A stretch of DNA of 64,000 nt, from NCBI GenBank assembly GCA_002633025.1, contig NMRB01000009.1:16094-80093 (forward strand), in the 5' to 3' direction. Below are positions 61,501 through 64,000 of this stretch, in pieces (within the stretch, counting starts at the first letter, position 1; the number at the start of each line of letters is the position of its first letter). The DNA is from Notospermus geniculatus. Its lineage: Eukaryota > Nemertea > Pilidiophora > Heteronemertea > Lineidae. A program made the position numbers and the translations under genes. Below the pieces are notes generated by a model. The model was not told the DNA's origin and did not search any database. It saw only the letters and a list, made by a program, of their open reading frames with translations.

Positions 61501-63451
61501 CCCATTTGTTGTGAATCAGCTTGAATGATACCATGAATCATATATTCATGATGATACACTCTGCAGTTTGTAGACCTACTCAACTGATGATTATCAGCAC
61601 TGATAACAATATTGACTGAATCAAACGGAAATGTTGAACAGGTTCATTTTATTCTTCCTATAAATATGTGCTTTAAAGGCTACAATGTTGCACAATCATT
61701 TTGTGGAAGGGCTTCATAGGATGTTCTCTATTGGAGAGAAATATGATGCACTCAGTGATGTAACAAAGTGACATTTTGGCCAGGAGTGAATGAACGTTCT
61801 AGCATAAAGTTTCTTCTTACCATTAAATGCATCGATGTATTGATTCAATGTCTTTGGAGAAATGCCAGAATGTCCCTTTGCTAAGATGTTAATCCGAAGA
61901 GCCAACAGCATGCGTGTCCTCTCCGGGCTGAGTGGATCTCCAACACCTGCAACAGACCGTAATTCAGTTCAAAGTCCCCTCTTGGTACAGGATATCATGG
62001 TAGGAGGGTAAAAAATTGTGGGATGGGACTATAGCCCCGAGATAAGAAGACACTGGTGGATTTGTCTTGTCCGGATGATTCATCTTCAATTCTCTGTTTA
62101 ATGTCACCAGGTACTAGACAATCTAGGGCATTCTATTTCTCAAAAATAACATTTCAAGTCCCCCCCCCAAGATATCTACTGAGGCAACAGTGGGAGGCAA
62201 GATATTAATAATTGCTCTGTTTCCTATTGAGGAGTATCTTACTGATCAAATCCAATTATTTGGTAATGTGTTATGATAGCAGAAAAAGATTTAAGAAGTT
62301 ACCTGCTGCATGAGATCTGATGAGATTCTCCTGCAGTTCACTGAAAAATATAAATTATGTTGACTCAAAATGTCTTTTTTTGACAAAAAAGCAGAATGCC
62401 AAATACAGGATATAATTGGTTTCATAGACTAATTAGGTGAATAAATGTACAGCAGGAGGAAACCAGAGTGACCGGTAAAAACTGCATGTCAAGCTTCACC
62501 CCTCAGTTCATCATCAGGGAGAGTAGCTACTGGCGGGTATATGAAAAATTTCCAAGGTCTGACAAACATAAACAAAATAATTGGTCACCTGCCAATGACC
62601 AATTATAAAAAGAGTTTGGCAAAGTGCCCCAAGAGCATCAGCACTTCATAATGACCTTTTCTGAACTGGGATTTCCAAAGGATTTTGTACTTATCTCAGC
62701 TTGCCTTAAGACTCAGATAGCTTGCAAGAAAGAACATTCCTTTCTGTGAAAATTACCATAAAATTGGTCTTGCTGTGCATGATTGCTAGTGTGAATGAAT
62801 TGACATTGACACATTATTGACTTGCATTCAATATCAGCCTGTGAACATGGTGAATAGTAGAACAATCACATTAATTAGAGTAGGGCAGACAAATTTCAAT
62901 CAAACGTACTTAATCTTCTCCAGTGGAATTGTAATCCTGGCAAATTTCCCAAAGCCTGTTGTAATACCATAAACAGCTGTAATGAGAACATGTAATTTTT
63001 AAAAATAAATACCGGTAACAGTGGGAAAGGTTGGAAACAATTCGTAGTTTGAAAGATGCACATGTGAACATCACACTAAAAATCCTAAGTAGGCCTATAC
63101 ATTCTCTCACTGTTTTACAGATCTTTTATGGTAAAATTTAAATGCACTTTTGCTAATTTTTGTCTGTGCAACTTAGATTAATTACAACAAGACTTTACTA
63201 ACTTTTGTTTTCTTTTACAATCTCATCCACAAGTTTTCTTGCTTTTTCAACCCTTTCTTGGGCATCATTTGTCAGCTGGAAAATTTATTAAAGATATTAA
63301 GAAACTATTATATCAGGGAAAGTGGAAGAGTAAATTTGGTGGAGAAATGACATCGGCATTGTATAAAATATTGTACCTTAATTCTGAATTCTCCTTTTCC
63401 AAGGCGAATGAGGTCATCAGTTGACAGACTATTTCCATCCAGTGACATGAA
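58554..63451 (-). CDS. HAL: Histidine ammonia-lyase, partial (5' end beyond window, internal gap)
   Basis: Converts L-histidine to urocanate plus ammonia in the cytosol, using the MIO cofactor. Minus-strand exons: 63451-63377, 63275-63203, 62976-62910, 62340-62303, 61946-61821, 60905-60766, 60574-60527, 60244-60193, 60071-59976, 59751-59495 (cut by the gap), then 58860-58791 and 58688-58554. All visible junctions agree in phase. Landmarks: [12 protein letters not shown], the MIO tripeptide Ala-Ser-Gly in [33 protein letters not shown] and [12 protein letters not shown]. The N-terminal ~100 residues lie beyond 64000. The 59029-59494 gap removes roughly 150 residues, including the conserved region with further active-site residues. 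The last exon ends in a basic tail ([13 protein letters not shown]) unlike the vertebrate end. Confidence 0.96.
59029..59494. other. Assembly gap (466 N) inside HAL
   Basis: It interrupts the exon at 59495 (reading ...NPVSFAKMH into the Ns). The family needs about 150 more codons before the next visible exon, nearly the whole gap length, leaving little room for introns. The gap size is therefore probably an underestimate. Confidence 0.95.
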
Positions 63452-63720
63452 CTGAAAATGTATGTGACACAATAATGAAATGGCCAGGGCCATTGTGCTC
63501 ACCTCTGTGATAAGTCTCCATGGTTAAGTGTGAAACTGTGACTCACATGGTCAATGTTGAGGATCAGTACAGATAAGATAAAGCTGAACACACCAAGAAG
63601 TATTTTATGATCTGATCAGTATTATCAGTCAATGACATAAACTCAGGTGATGGCACCCAGAAGGAGTACAATTTCTGAATACAATGAATACAAGTGGTAT
63701 TTGTGAACAAACTGCTTTCC

Positions 63721-64000
63721 TGTCTAGGTCACAGATGTCAAAAATTCTATTTTTCAAGATGGCCACCTGGTGGCCACACGTGACGTTCGTTGGGACTGAA
63801 ATTTTAGCAGGAATGTACAGGATACTTGCATAGATATTTAGACAACATTGAAACATCGTAACATTTACTACCGATGAGATATGGCCAAAGTCAATTTTTC
63901 AAGATGGCCGCCTGGCAGCCATGTTGAAGTCCAATCGAACCGAAATTTGGCATATAAGTAGACGGTACCAAGACACATATTTAGGCACGGTTAAAGCATC
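63721..64000 (-). repeat. Inverted relatives of the 145-bp repeat unit
   Basis: TTCAAGATGGCCACCTGG (63749) and TTCAAGATGGCCGCCTGG (63898) are 149 bp apart and followed by complements of the AAATTTCGG...TTGGAC block seen at 55.6-56.3 kb. In an HAL intron. Confidence 0.7.

Overview
The window is eukaryotic nuclear DNA, most likely from an echinoderm or a related marine invertebrate deuterostome. It has GT-AG introns, AATAAA poly(A) signals, tRNA-derived SINE-like sequence and many small terminal-inverted-repeat (TIR) elements. Short palindromes such as TAGGCCTA and TACCGGTA are very frequent, which I associate with echinoderm genomes. The organism call is an inference from texture and protein similarity, not from a database match.

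Layout. From 1 to about 40 kb the sequence is gene-poor. It holds one intron-free BTG/TOB-family antiproliferative gene (11.1-11.7 kb) behind two perfect CRE palindromes, and two small secreted-peptide genes. The first peptide gene (27.5-28.2 kb) encodes a 69-residue precursor whose mature part carries eight cysteines in four CX3C pairs. The second (30.7-31.3 kb) encodes an 85-residue precursor of a lysine-rich, cysteine-free peptide. The rest of this part is non-coding DNA with perfect palindromes, hairpin elements and local duplications that often abut a single N.

From 40 to 64 kb four conserved genes lie close together in alternating orientation: CHCHD4/MIA40 (+), a NUDT16-like Nudix hydrolase (-), acylaminoacyl-peptidase APEH (+, 21 exons), and histidine ammonia-lyase HAL (-, running off the right end and broken by a 466-bp gap). 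CHCHD4 and NUDT16 meet tail to tail with poly(A) signals about 30 bp apart. NUDT16 and APEH are head to head over a promoter region of about 420 bp. APEH and HAL are again tail to tail. I rebuilt exon structures by hand from splice sites, reading phase and family similarity. Two places do not join in frame: NUDT16 exon 1 at an A4 run, and APEH exon 9 at a T7 run.

Functionally, CHCHD4 imports and oxidises cysteine-motif proteins in the mitochondrial intermembrane space. NUDT16 hydrolyses RNA caps and (d)IDP. APEH removes N-acetylated residues from peptides. HAL deaminates histidine. I see no pathway linking the four, so their proximity looks like ordinary housekeeping clustering. Introns and flanks are full of non-autonomous DNA transposons. 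Ten have clear target-site duplications (TA, CAG, TAT, or 5-6 bp), and a SINE has a 10-bp duplication.
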